Assembly (NCBI RefSeq): GCF_010500915.1
Contig: NZ_JAAAWP010000007.1
Coordinates: forward strand, 1 to 64,000
From: Alteromonas hispanica
Lineage (GTDB): Bacteria; Pseudomonadota; Gammaproteobacteria; Enterobacterales; Alteromonadaceae
Length of the DNA: 64,000 bases
Reading direction: 5' to 3'
The notes below the pieces were generated by a model. That model searched no databases. It was not told the DNA's origin and saw nothing but the letters and a program-made list of their open reading frames with translations. The translations under genes and the position numbers were made by a program. Each line of letters begins with the position of its first letter. Within the stretch, counting starts at the first letter, position 1. This document shows positions 9,801 to 17,898 of the stretch, one piece after another.

Positions 9801-10016
9801 ACCTTTGCCGGGCTAATGCCTTTGTTGTTTGAAAAGTCGACTCAAGCGCAGTTCCTAATACCGATGGCGGTAAGTCTTGGTTTTGGTATTTTGTTCGCCA
9901 CATTAATAACGCTATTCATTGTTCCGCTGAACTATTTAATTCTAGAAGACATTAAGAGTTATTTCAGGCGGTATGGTAGAGATATGAAAGGGTTGTTGAA
10001 AAGAAAAAGTGCATAG
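6897..10016 (+). CDS. RND family efflux permease (AcrB/MexF-like superfamily)
   Basis: This is a proton-driven inner-membrane pump of 1039 residues, the normal size for the family. It has the expected twelve-helix plan in two homologous halves: one helix, a large periplasmic domain with porter subdomains (for example SLPGASPQEVEEGI), helices 2-6, then the same again. In helix 4, LGIVVDDAIV carries adjacent Asp residues D395 and D396, the proton-relay pair. The matching second-half helix reads LSGVVVNDSLVLVDY. It follows the adaptor gene by 11 bp. No outer-membrane factor gene is present, so a TolC-type channel encoded elsewhere must be used. Whether it exports drugs, solvents or lipids is not visible; the DD pair argues against a SecDF or HAE3-type protein. 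Confidence 0.94.
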   Translation: MIAWFAKNDVAANILLAVILISGLYVVSNHIPVDLFPEFEQRSVRVSMSLPGASPQEVEEGITIRIEEAVQDLEGIRELNSSSSEGSASVTIEVEEGYNVRELLDDVKIKVDAINNFPVDAENLLIQVPQWRRDAIGVVLYGEYDPVTLRRQADTVRDELAALSQVSQVEVGGTLPFEISIEIQELALRKYDLTLEQVATVIRQNATDVSAGNLKTEGGDIFIRSRGQAYNASEYANIPIVTTQDGTMLKLGDIANIVDAFEETPLKTRFNGMPAVEVEVFRTGDESIIEVTQAVKDYVLAKQTQMPEGLSLDFWRDRSEPIKARLATLSTSAWQGALLVITLLALFLRPSVAFWVCLGIPMSFMGAFLLMPVFDVTLNLMSLFAFILVLGIVVDDAIVTGENVYAHLERGENPLDAAIKGTQEVAVPVTFGILTTAAAFLPLAFQTGRGSWYAAIPLVIIPVLLFSLIESKFILPAHLKHVKPRGDKPASKLSQIQKKIAKSLETLIERVYQPLLARAMKWRYASWMLMFSTLIIIIGSIASGQTKFVFFPRVQSEVATATLVMPAGTAFESTDRIVKSITGHAQALREEYLDEDTGESVIRNIYSVSGGRNSTTGRVQIDLVPPEKRTVDVSTREVVNEWRKRVGQIAGAEQLNYRAEIGGWGGAAVDIELKGRDTNALNALGEKLKTKMAEYAAVFDIEDSLSDGKEELQLELKPEARLLGLDLNTVARQVRQAVFGFEIQRIQRGREEVRVMVRYPLQARQSIETLEQMMIRIGPNQEVPLWQVADVIPGFSPDSILRVDRQRTLSVTADFDKKNGDLTLVQSELNDWLSQQLGQYPGVTFEMAGEARDQQESSQGLIVGGIGLAILIYILLAIPFKSYSQPFIVMSVIPFGLVGAVIGHWIMGMDLTLLSFMGMLALSGVVVNDSLVLVDYINQKRKEGEAIKKAVYDAGGRRFRPVLLTSLTTFAGLMPLLFEKSTQAQFLIPMAVSLGFGILFATLITLFIVPLNYLILEDIKSYFRRYGRDMKGLLKRKSA

Positions 10017-10413
10017 CGCTATTAGTAAAATTAGAGCTTAGTTTCACTTTGATTTTTATACTCGGCAATTCTAAAAGGCGATTGCGCCGCATTAATAAAA
10101 CGCAGTCTTCAATTAAGCCGAATAAATTGCGACAAAATACATTGCGATAAAGCGGGATAAACAATGTATGGGAGCGGTAAGGTAATCATTGCCTTACCGC
10201 TTTTTTTATTTTTTATCTTCCATCGGTTATCTTTTTCAGTTCTCTTTCCATTTTTAGCTCGATTTCCATTTTCAATGACGCACCTTTACTGATAAAAAGT
10301 GATCTGCGCTTACGAAAACATGTCTTTACTGATAAGGTAAAAAAGTCGCTAAGATAAAAATGACGCCCTCTGAGGTCATTCTGTAAGAACGTTAAAGTAA
10401 AGAGAAGTTTTTG
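10017..10413. other. Intergenic region between RND operon and chemoreceptor
   Basis: Apart from the terminator at 10174-10207, I see no gene. The last 150 bp before the chemoreceptor start are AT-rich and must hold its promoter, but no convincing -35/-10 pair stands out. Confidence 0.5.
10174..10207 (+). terminator. Intrinsic terminator of the RND operon
   Basis: A 9-bp GC-rich stem (10174-10182 with 10192-10200) is extended by weaker pairs in the loop and is followed directly by seven T. It lies 158 bp past the pump stop codon. Confidence 0.88.
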
Positions 10414-12369
10414 ATGAATATTCGAAGTAAGCTTATAACCGCATTTTTAGTCGCCGTTACGGTTCCCATCATTGTTTTGGTGGTCACCACCACGGTACAA
10501 ACCTTTACACAATCTCGTAACTACTTCGTCAATAGTGCTTCTCAAGAAATAAAGCAAATCGATAATGCATTTGAGCTATTTTTTGAGGGTATGAAAGAGC
10601 ACGTTCGTTATTTGGCCGATGATGAGCGTGTTAAAGCCGCTGCCAATACGCCAATCACGAATTACATCAACCGCTCTGCTGATATGACGCCCAGATCTAA
10701 CGGTGCAGTTGAAAAGGCAATTTACGACTTTCACGGGCAGTTTCGAGAAAAGCATCCCAATTTACTGAATGTATATATGGGCACAGAGTCTGGCGGATTC
10801 ATTCAATATCCCGCAGAGCCAATGACAAATTATGACCCGCGCAAACGGCCTTGGTATGAGCAGGCTAAGCAAGCAGGCGGTGAGGCCATTATTACTTCGC
10901 CTTATCAGGGAATATCGGGCGGCCCCATGATTTCTATTGCCACCACAATTACCGCTAATAATGGCAGTGTAATTGGCGTTCAGTCTATCGATGTCACCCT
11001 CGATACGCTGACTCGGTTGGTGAATGATGTGAAAATAGGTGAGTCGGGCTATGTCATTTTAGTGGATGAAAATGGCGTTGTGCTTGCTGATCCACGAAAT
11101 AAAACCAATAACTTTAAAAATATAAGTGAACTGCAAAATCTGGCCCTTTATAAGGCGCTGAAGACTGAAAGTGATAAAACGTTTTCTGTAGATACCAAAA
11201 ATGGCGAGGTGACGGTAACTAAATATCGCTCACCTAACCTGAAGTGGCAGTTTGTTGGTGTCATTGAAAGCTCTGACATTGAAGCGCCGGCTAGAAACAT
11301 AGTTACCACCATGATGATTGTGCTTATTGTAATGCTTGTATTATGCAGCGTGCTTGGCGTTCTGCTTGCCAATAAAATTGTTGCTCCCATTCTTCATATC
11401 AGCCGAAGCCTGAAAGGCATTGCAGACGGCAAAGGTGATTTAACCCAGCGCTTAGACGTAAAAACGCGAGATGAGATTGGTGAACTTGCTAATTATTTCA
11501 ATCAGTTTATGAACTCGATTGGTGAACTTATAGGCCAAATTAAAGCGCAGGCCCAAATCTTACACAGTTCATCCCAAGACTTTAAAGCGGTTGCCCAATC
11601 GCTTAATCAAGCAAGCGAAAAGCAAGAGCAGTCTATTGAGCATACTGCAACGGCCACAAATCAAATGGCTGCAGCGGCGCAAGAAGTGGCGCGTAGTTGT
11701 GTATCCACGCAAGATGCAACTGAACAAACTGACAGTGCCAGTCAAAGTGGTCGCTCAATTATTAAGGACACCGTGGTTCAAGTAGAGCAGTTGATGACGC
11801 TGATGCGCGAAGCCTCTTCGGCAACGGAGGAACTTGAAAACGAGAGCGAAAATATTAATAAAATCTTGAATGTTATTCGAGGTATAGCAGAACAAACCAA
11901 CTTACTGGCGTTAAATGCAGCCATTGAGTCGGCCCGTGCGGGAGAGCAAGGTAGAGGGTTTGCTGTGGTCGCCGATGAAGTAAGAACGCTAGCGCAGCGC
12001 TCTCACGGAGCCACAGAAGAAATTGATACCATGCTTAATAAGCTTGTAGAAAGAACGCAGTTTGTGTCTTCTAAAATGACCACCAGTCTAGAACAATCGG
12101 AGCAAGCAACTACGCAGTCAAACGAGGCAAGTGAAACCTTTGAAAAAATAGGTGCGCTGGTTCAGCAGATAATGAATCAGATTACCCAAATTGCTACTGC
12201 CGCAGAGCAGCAATATCAGGTATCTGAAGAAATTAGTAAAAACATTGTTGGCATGCAAGCATCGACATCAGACGTGAGTAAAGCGTCGCAGGGGCTATCT
12301 ACTAATGCCGATAACTTGCTGTCATTATCGGACGATCTCAACGACTTAGTAGGGCAATTTAAGCTGTAG
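10414..12369 (+). CDS. Methyl-accepting chemotaxis protein with dCache_1 sensor
   Basis: This is a transmembrane chemoreceptor of 651 residues. It has TM1 (about 8-30), a periplasmic double-Cache domain (about 35-285), TM2 (about 297-318), HAMP and a cytoplasmic signalling hairpin. The hairpin tip [20 protein letters not shown] controls CheA. In the membrane-distal Cache module, YDPRKRPWY followed 16 residues later by Tyr and later by an Asp (QSIDVTLD) matches the amino-acid-binding dCache_1AA pattern, so an L-amino acid ligand is likely. The ATG at 10414 is preferred over TTG at 10411 because the AGAGAAG ribosome site is better spaced. There is no C-terminal CheR-tethering pentapeptide. It is monocistronic. 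Confidence 0.93.
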   Translation: MNIRSKLITAFLVAVTVPIIVLVVTTTVQTFTQSRNYFVNSASQEIKQIDNAFELFFEGMKEHVRYLADDERVKAAANTPITNYINRSADMTPRSNGAVEKAIYDFHGQFREKHPNLLNVYMGTESGGFIQYPAEPMTNYDPRKRPWYEQAKQAGGEAIITSPYQGISGGPMISIATTITANNGSVIGVQSIDVTLDTLTRLVNDVKIGESGYVILVDENGVVLADPRNKTNNFKNISELQNLALYKALKTESDKTFSVDTKNGEVTVTKYRSPNLKWQFVGVIESSDIEAPARNIVTTMMIVLIVMLVLCSVLGVLLANKIVAPILHISRSLKGIADGKGDLTQRLDVKTRDEIGELANYFNQFMNSIGELIGQIKAQAQILHSSSQDFKAVAQSLNQASEKQEQSIEHTATATNQMAAAAQEVARSCVSTQDATEQTDSASQSGRSIIKDTVVQVEQLMTLMREASSATEELENESENINKILNVIRGIAEQTNLLALNAAIESARAGEQGRGFAVVADEVRTLAQRSHGATEEIDTMLNKLVERTQFVSSKMTTSLEQSEQATTQSNEASETFEKIGALVQQIMNQITQIATAAEQQYQVSEEISKNIVGMQASTSDVSKASQGLSTNADNLLSLSDDLNDLVGQFKL

Positions 12370-12537
12370 AAGTGTTTTTTAACTGGCGGGTTAATAACAT
12401 AGCGAGTTCAATTAATCAGGCATAGATATGTATAAAAACAATCAATTGTTTATGCCTGTTTGCAGTATTGCACCAAACCATACTAACCGTTTACTCTAGG
12501 TTAATTATATGTAACCAAGTAGTTAATCTGGAGTGCT

Positions 12538-13212
12538 ATGAATTTTGCAGAATTTGCTGCGTCGAGAAAAAGTGTTCGCGGCTTTACAAACCAGCCAGTA
12601 TCTAAATCTACTGTCGAGGCTATTATTGACGCGGCTAAGTGGGCACCGTCCTCCTACAACACACAAACATGGAAAATTCATGTAGTCACTGGGGATGTGT
12701 TAGATAAAATTCGAGAGGGCAACACTGAAAACACGCTGGCGGGGAAACCTCACAAGCGAGATTTTCCATACAAAGAAGATTACCAGGGCATACATCGTCA
12801 GCGCCAAATTGATGTGGCAGTTCAGCTTTTTGATGTTATGGGGATCACTCGTGAAGACAAAGAAAAGCGCATGGAATGGATGATGCGCGGTTTTCGTCAG
12901 TTCGATGCACCAGTGTCATTAGTATTAACGTACGATAAAGAATTAGAGCCTGCTGGGATCACGCAGTTTGGTCTAGGCTCACTAGCTTATGGTATTGTTT
13001 TAGCTGCCTGGGACCTCGGGTTAGGTTGCGTTATTAACGGGCAAGGCATCATGCAATCTGATGTGGTTCACAAACACGCGAACATCCCAGATGACGAGGC
13101 AATAATGATTTGTATTGCGCTCGGCTACCCAGACCCTGATTTTCCTGCCAACGCAGTACGTTCAACCCGAGCAGATAACAAAGATTTTGTTACCTATCAC
13201 GGCTTCGAATAA
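12538..13212 (+). CDS. Nitroreductase family NAD(P)H-dependent flavoprotein
   Basis: This 224-residue protein is of the FMN-binding nitroreductase fold, whose members reduce nitroaromatics, quinones or related substrates as homodimers. The N-terminal SRKSVRGF segment contacts the FMN phosphate. WAPSSYNTQTWKIHVV (about residues 35-50) is the second family signature, and GLGCVINGQG followed by ICIALGYPDPDFPAN near the C-terminus completes the flavin site. A GGAG ribosome site lies just before the ATG. It is a single gene located just before the proteorhodopsin cassette, separated by a small minus-strand gene. The physiological substrate is unknown. Confidence 0.9.
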   Translation: MNFAEFAASRKSVRGFTNQPVSKSTVEAIIDAAKWAPSSYNTQTWKIHVVTGDVLDKIREGNTENTLAGKPHKRDFPYKEDYQGIHRQRQIDVAVQLFDVMGITREDKEKRMEWMMRGFRQFDAPVSLVLTYDKELEPAGITQFGLGSLAYGIVLAAWDLGLGCVINGQGIMQSDVVHKHANIPDDEAIMICIALGYPDPDFPANAVRSTRADNKDFVTYHGFE

Positions 13213-13270
13213 CGTCCAGTTTGTTAGCCAAGACGGCCAAGTTGGTTAACCGGCATGAGTTCGACAAGGC

Positions 13271-13435
13271 TCAATCTGCTTGTTCTTGTCTTAAAATCAT
13301 GACGAACACAATGATAAGTAATAGGGCAGTCGGTGCTCCCACCAACAAAAACTGCCCCTGTCGCACGAAATACCATGCCAATGATATGAGCGAGACGATA
13401 ATCGCCGCAGCAACGCCCAATTTCAGTAGTTTCAT
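13271..13435 (-). CDS. Small two-helix membrane protein (54 aa)
   Basis: Reading the minus strand from an ATG at 13435 gives 54 residues ending in TGA at 13271-13273. Two hydrophobic helices are predicted, about residues 7-23 and 29-48. They are joined by a short VRQGQ turn, and the tail RQEQAD is charged. A GGGAAA ribosome site lies 6-10 bases upstream of the ATG. The composition (hydrophobic blocks with charged ends) is what a real small membrane protein shows, whereas the plus-strand frame over the same DNA has no ribosome site. Function is unknown. It sits between the nitroreductase and proteorhodopsin genes, pointing away from the latter. Confidence 0.65.
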   Translation of the reverse strand: MKLLKLGVAAAIIVSLISLAWYFVRQGQFLLVGAPTALLLIIVFVMILRQEQAD

Positions 13436-13554
13436 ATCTATTTCCCTTTCTTAAGTGTCTAAAGTTTAAAAAGTTAACCTAAAGTATAACTTTTATTAAT
13501 GTTTTTTAATATTCGCACAATTCTTGTTTATATTCTGATCCTAAACCCTTGTTA

Positions 13555-13566
13555 TTGATTAATCAA
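13555..13566. promoter_or_regulatory. Perfect 12-bp palindrome upstream of proteorhodopsin
   Basis: TTGATTAATCAA is a perfect inverted repeat 71 bp before the preferred proteorhodopsin start. Position and symmetry suit a dimeric regulator's operator, but the protein is unknown and short AT-rich palindromes also arise by chance. Confidence 0.35.
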
Positions 13567-13637
13567 AGGTACGTTAAGTAATTGTTAAAATACTCGACGT
13601 TAACTTTAAACAAGTGATGAATGTGAGAGAAAAAAAT

Positions 13638-14456
13638 ATGAAAAACTTTAGCTCCATATCAGATATGTGTAAAAACGTGGGTCGACTAGGAACCAAAACA
13701 AAACTGCTCGCAACCGGCGGTTTAATGCTTTTGACTCCAGGCATGGCCCATGCAGCGGCAAACTTGCAACCCGATGATTTTGTTGGGATTTCTTTCTGGT
13801 TGATTTCTATGGCGTTGATGGCGTCTACTGTGTTTTTCTTATGGGAAACTCAGGGCGTAACTGCAAAATGGAAAACATCATTAACGGTATCGGCGCTGGT
13901 TACTTTCATCGCTGCCGTGCATTACTTCTACATGAGAGATGTATGGGTAGCCACGGGCGAAACACCAACCGTTTATAGGTATATAGATTGGCTATTAACA
14001 GTGCCATTACTTATGATCGAGTTTTACCTAATATTGCGCGCCATTGGCGTAGCATCTGCAGGTATCTTCTGGCGTCTGCTTATCGGTACATTGGTAATGC
14101 TAGTACCTGGCTATCTCGGTGAAGCTGGCTATATGAACCTAACAGTTGGCTTTGTTATCGGTATGCTAGGTTGGTTCTTCATCCTGTATGAAGTATTCCT
14201 AGGCGAAGCAGGTAAAGCCGCAGAAGCAAACGCTAGCGATGCAGTGAAATACGCTTACGGTGCAATGCGCTGGGTAGTAACAGTAGGTTGGGCTATTTAC
14301 CCAATTGGTTACGTACTTGGTTATATGGTGGGTGCTGCAGATGCAGATACACTGAACATTGTTTACAACCTTGCTGACGTAGTGAATAAGATCGCATTTG
14401 GTCTCTTAATTTGGTATGCAGCTACTAACGAAAGTGATGCAAAACTGAAAAGCTAA
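13638..14456 (+). CDS. Green-tuned proteorhodopsin, light-driven proton pump
   Basis: A seven-helix retinal protein that pumps protons outward when lit. From the ATG at 13638 it has 272 residues; a GAGAG ribosome-like stretch lies just upstream, and starts at 13614, 13617 and 13623 are less likely. An N-terminal signal peptide ends near AHA (37-39). Numbered with an offset of 20 from the classic SAR86 protein, it keeps H95 (75), R114 (94), proton acceptor D117 (97), proton donor E128 (108) and retinal Schiff-base K251 (231). L125 (105) predicts green absorption. F172 fills the site that is Gly in antenna-binding xanthorhodopsin. The acceptor/donor pair D/E excludes a sodium (NDQ) or chloride (NTQ) pump. 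It heads the carotenoid cassette. Confidence 0.97.
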   Translation: MKNFSSISDMCKNVGRLGTKTKLLATGGLMLLTPGMAHAAANLQPDDFVGISFWLISMALMASTVFFLWETQGVTAKWKTSLTVSALVTFIAAVHYFYMRDVWVATGETPTVYRYIDWLLTVPLLMIEFYLILRAIGVASAGIFWRLLIGTLVMLVPGYLGEAGYMNLTVGFVIGMLGWFFILYEVFLGEAGKAAEANASDAVKYAYGAMRWVVTVGWAIYPIGYVLGYMVGAADADTLNIVYNLADVVNKIAFGLLIWYAATNESDAKLKS

Positions 14457-14463
14457 GAGGATA

Positions 14464-14493
14464 AAGCACCAGCTTCATGAGAAGCTGGTGCTT
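14464..14493 (+). terminator. 13-bp hairpin between proteorhodopsin and crtE
   Basis: A perfect 13-bp inverted repeat (14464-14476 with 14481-14493) closes an ATGA loop, 7 bp after the proteorhodopsin stop. No T tract follows, so it is better read as a partial terminator or mRNA-stabilising stem that lets proteorhodopsin mRNA exceed the downstream crt mRNA. Confidence 0.6.
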
Positions 14494-14552
14494 ATCGTTA
14501 TATGCAGTTAAGGAGCGACTTAGCATAATAAATAACGGCCGAGGGTGTGAAA

Positions 14553-15410
14553 ATGAACAAAAGCAAAGTAAAAAGCACCAGCAAAATTAATACGCGGATG
14601 ATGGAAGCGTTAGAAAAAGCGCTGTTTTTATCCGTTTCAGAAAATACAGCAGCGTGTTACCACCTACAAAGTGGAGGCTCTCGAACTAGGGCGAAACTTT
14701 GTTTAGATGCAAGCAATGCGTTGATGCTAAATGAAAAAATGGCACTTTCTTTATCCTGTTGTGTTGAACTTCTTCACAACGCATCGTTAGTGCATGATGA
14801 TTTACAAGACAACGATGCAGAGCGTCGTGGCAGGGCTTCTGTTTGGAGCCGGTTTGGAAAAGATATAGCGCTTTGTGCAGGCGATCTTATGCTGTCTAAA
14901 GCATACGGTGCACTTAGCGATATTGATGAAATAAATAAACTTCCTGCATTACTTCGATGCGTGAGCGACAGTGTGTCGAAAACCATTGAAGGTCAGTGCA
15001 AAGACATACACCAGCAGTGTAAGTCGCTGTCCGATTTTGAGCTGATTGCAGCTGAAAAATCTGGACCTTTGCTGCAGCTTTCCTTAGCGCTGCCATTAAT
15101 TGCAGCAAATTATGAAAGTGAAGTGGAGCGAGCAAGCGAAGCTATTCGACAGTTTGCCATAGCCTATCAAATAGCCGACGACATGAATGATTGGCGCGCA
15201 GATCTAGCGAACGGTCAGCTTAATATTGTTAATTTGCTAGCGCGAGAATCTGATCACAGCCAAGCTATCGAATTGGCAAAAACACGAGCGCAATACTTGC
15301 TGAAGCGCTGCGAGTTAGAGCTTAAAGAGCTTCCCGCAAATTGCGGCGCATCAGCTATTGAAGCTTGCCAGCAGCTTTTTAAGGCAGTTTGTAGGAGCCA
15401 AAATGAATAA
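14553..15410 (+). CDS. crtE: Geranylgeranyl diphosphate synthase
   Basis: A trans-isoprenyl diphosphate synthase that extends FPP with IPP to C20 GGPP, the first committed carotenoid precursor. With the ATG at 14553 (GAGGG ribosome site 7 bp upstream; a GTG at 14547 is too close) it has 285 residues. The first Asp-rich motif reads HDDLQDNDAERRG (about residues 85-97) and the second DDMNDW (about 211-216); both bind the Mg-diphosphate. Its place directly before crtI and crtB makes C20 the likely chain length rather than a quinone side chain. The 3' end overlaps crtI by 8 bp. Confidence 0.93.
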   Translation: MNKSKVKSTSKINTRMMEALEKALFLSVSENTAACYHLQSGGSRTRAKLCLDASNALMLNEKMALSLSCCVELLHNASLVHDDLQDNDAERRGRASVWSRFGKDIALCAGDLMLSKAYGALSDIDEINKLPALLRCVSDSVSKTIEGQCKDIHQQCKSLSDFELIAAEKSGPLLQLSLALPLIAANYESEVERASEAIRQFAIAYQIADDMNDWRADLANGQLNIVNLLARESDHSQAIELAKTRAQYLLKRCELELKELPANCGASAIEACQQLFKAVCRSQNE

Positions 15411-16962
15411 AGCCGTAGTGATTGGTGCCGGATTCGGTGGCATTGCGTCAGCATTGCGTATGAAAGCTAAGGGGTACGATGTTACTTTAGTGGACAGGCA
15501 AAGCGAACTAGGTGGACGTGCTCGCGTTTTCCGTAGAAATGGTTTTGTTTTTGATGCCGGTCCCACTGTGATTACCGCCCCTTTCTTATTCGAAGAACTG
15601 TTTGAGCTTTTCGACAAGCGCATAGAAGACTATATCGATATCGTGCCTGTAGAGCCTTGGTATAAGTTTGCTTACCCTGACGGTGATACATTCAACTACG
15701 GCGGCACATTGGAAGATACGCTGCAAGAAATAAGGCGCATCTGCCCTGAAGACGAAAATGGCTACCTCGAACTGCTCAAAGAATCTGAAGCTATCTTCGA
15801 CATTGGTTTTAGTCAGTTAGCAGACAGACCTTTCCATTCGCTCTCCAGCATGGTTGAACAGATTCCTAATCTTGCCAAACTTCGTTGCTATCGAAATGTA
15901 TGGCAGCTAGTTTGCGAGCACTTAAAAAGTGAAAAGCTGCGTCAAGCGTTTTCCATACAACCGCTTCTTGTTGGCGGGAACCCCTTTGATACCACCTGCA
16001 TTTATAACCTTATCCACTTTCTTGAGCGAAAATGGGCCATTCATTTCGCAATGGGGGGGACGGGAGCGCTAGTACAAGCTTTAGGAAAGTTGATGGAAGA
16101 AGAGGGTATCAACATTCAACTAAATACCACCATCACGAGCATTGAGACGGAAAATAAAAAAGCGACCAAAGTGCATTGCGATTCAGGTGAAATAAGTTGC
16201 GATACACTGGTATCAAACATCGATCCGAAATACCTTTATTCTAAATTGATAAAAAAAGAAGACCAAAAATTGTCGGCCAGAATTAAGACAAAACACGCGA
16301 AACTCTCTATGGGTCTGTATGTTTTGTATTTTGGCACCACCAAAAAGTTTGAAGATATTGCCCATCACACCATCTGGCTAGGAAAGCGCTACGAATCGTT
16401 GCTTGATGATATTTTTAACAAAAAAGTGTTGGCAGATGACTTCTCGTTATATTTGCATAGACCAACAGCCACAGATCCCAGCATGGCTCCGGAGGGATGT
16501 GACAGCTTCTATGTTCTATCACCTGTTCCTAACCTCTCTGCTGGGACTCAGTGGGATGACATTCGCGAAGAATACGCCAACAAAATTATTCAAGCCCTCG
16601 AGTCGTCAATTATGCCTGGGCTAAGCGAATGTGTGGTTGAACAGTTTGATATGACGCCGCAAGAATTCTCAGAGGATTACCTTAGCGTACAAGGAGCAGG
16701 TTTCTCAATTGCTCCAACTTTAACTCAGTCTGCATGGTTTAGATTTCACAACAAAAGTGAGGGTATCGACAACCTTTACTTATGTGGCGCGGGGACTCAT
16801 CCCGGAGCAGGTCTCCCCGGTGTGCTTTCCTCGGCAAAGGTAGTTGAACGACTAGTACCAGAGGTGTTAACGCACCCGGTAAAGCGCAAGAGTCATTCCA
16901 CACACCGTCCTTCGTTATCCACCTCGCCTGAACTGCAAAGCGAAAGTGTAAATGTCAAATAG
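15403..16962 (+). CDS. crtI: Phytoene desaturase (lycopene-forming)
   Basis: A membrane-associated FAD enzyme that introduces four double bases into 15-cis-phytoene to give all-trans-lycopene. The start at 15403 follows an AGGAG ribosome site and begins MNKAVVIGAGFGG, the Rossmann FAD motif. From there the product is 519 residues, slightly longer than typical CrtI (about 490) because of a Ser/His-rich tail after about residue 490. The C-terminal carotenoid-oxidoreductase signature is present: LYLCGAGTHPGAGLPGVLSSAK (split here as LYLCGAGTHPG and AGLPGVLSSAK). It overlaps crtE by 8 bp and crtB by 11 bp, so translation is coupled. Confidence 0.95.
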   Translation: MNKAVVIGAGFGGIASALRMKAKGYDVTLVDRQSELGGRARVFRRNGFVFDAGPTVITAPFLFEELFELFDKRIEDYIDIVPVEPWYKFAYPDGDTFNYGGTLEDTLQEIRRICPEDENGYLELLKESEAIFDIGFSQLADRPFHSLSSMVEQIPNLAKLRCYRNVWQLVCEHLKSEKLRQAFSIQPLLVGGNPFDTTCIYNLIHFLERKWAIHFAMGGTGALVQALGKLMEEEGINIQLNTTITSIETENKKATKVHCDSGEISCDTLVSNIDPKYLYSKLIKKEDQKLSARIKTKHAKLSMGLYVLYFGTTKKFEDIAHHTIWLGKRYESLLDDIFNKKVLADDFSLYLHRPTATDPSMAPEGCDSFYVLSPVPNLSAGTQWDDIREEYANKIIQALESSIMPGLSECVVEQFDMTPQEFSEDYLSVQGAGFSIAPTLTQSAWFRFHNKSEGIDNLYLCGAGTHPGAGLPGVLSSAKVVERLVPEVLTHPVKRKSHSTHRPSLSTSPELQSESVNVK

Positions 16963-17878
16963 TGAAGTAGCACTAGCAACCTTAGCCAAGCACGGGAAGT
17001 CTTTTCGTTTCGCGGGCTATTTTTTACCTGAGGACAAATTAGCTCAGGCCGCTAGGCTTTATGCGTTTTGCCGATGGATTGACGACATAGCTGATGAAAG
17101 TAGCGATAAAGCCCAAGCAAAAGTGGAACTTAATAACATTCAAAACGCATTAGAGTCGGGCACCCATATTTGCTCTAATACTTCAGACTTTTTGCTGCTA
17201 CAGCAAGAGTTGGGGTTTTCCTCCACCTTGCCCATTCAGCTTATCGAAGGGGTAAAGCAAGATCTCTACACCGTAGAATTTGAAACAGAGTATGATCTCA
17301 TCAGGTATGCGTACCGCGTAGCAGGGGTTGTTGGCTTAATGATGTGTCCAATTTTAGGGGCTGACGAGGAAGGCTTACCTCATGCCACTAACCTTGGCAT
17401 AGCTATGCAACTCACCAATATCGCTAGAGACGTTTTTGAAGACGCAGTCATGGGACGTCGCTATATTCCCCGCCAGTGGTGCGATGTCAGTGCGCAAGAA
17501 ATAGTAAAAAACAGTGAAGCGACTCAAAACAAAGTGGTAGAAGCAGTAAAACGACTGCTTACACTCAGCGAGTCGTATTATTGCAGCGGTTGGCAGGGGT
17601 TAACTTATCTACCTAAGAAAAGCCGAACCGCTATTGCGATTGCTGCATCTGTCTACCGAGAAATAGGCGTGAAATTAGCGAAGCATCATAAATATGCATA
17701 TTGGCATGGCAGAACTCACGTAAAGCTTTCAAAAAAAGTGTTTATTGCATCGTCAATTTTACTTCGAGGTGGTTATCCAGATTTCGAAAGAGAAACTGTT
17801 CCTCCATTAGCTACCCTTCAGTCAGCAATCTCGGATTTACAGCCCTACAGCATTACAAATAGTATTACCGGTGATTAA
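16952..17878 (+). CDS. crtB: Phytoene synthase
   Basis: Condenses two GGPP head-to-head into phytoene. The 308-residue protein has the family length and both Mg-binding Asp motifs: RWIDDIADE (about residues 46-54) and NIARDVFEDA (about 162-171). The latter is in the squalene/phytoene synthase signature that continues with MGRRYIP. The start codon lies inside the end of crtI (11-bp overlap), consistent with a single polycistronic mRNA. It supplies CrtI with phytoene. Confidence 0.95.
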   Translation: MSNSEVALATLAKHGKSFRFAGYFLPEDKLAQAARLYAFCRWIDDIADESSDKAQAKVELNNIQNALESGTHICSNTSDFLLLQQELGFSSTLPIQLIEGVKQDLYTVEFETEYDLIRYAYRVAGVVGLMMCPILGADEEGLPHATNLGIAMQLTNIARDVFEDAVMGRRYIPRQWCDVSAQEIVKNSEATQNKVVEAVKRLLTLSESYYCSGWQGLTYLPKKSRTAIAIAASVYREIGVKLAKHHKYAYWHGRTHVKLSKKVFIASSILLRGGYPDFERETVPPLATLQSAISDLQPYSITNSITGD

Positions 17879-17898
17879 CCGCTGATGACTACCTATCT

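Noticed and set aside
13221..13454. 77-codon plus-strand frame after the nitroreductase
   Set aside because: It lies opposite the 54-residue membrane protein, which has a better ribosome site and a sensible hydrophobic pattern; the plus frame looks like a shadow.
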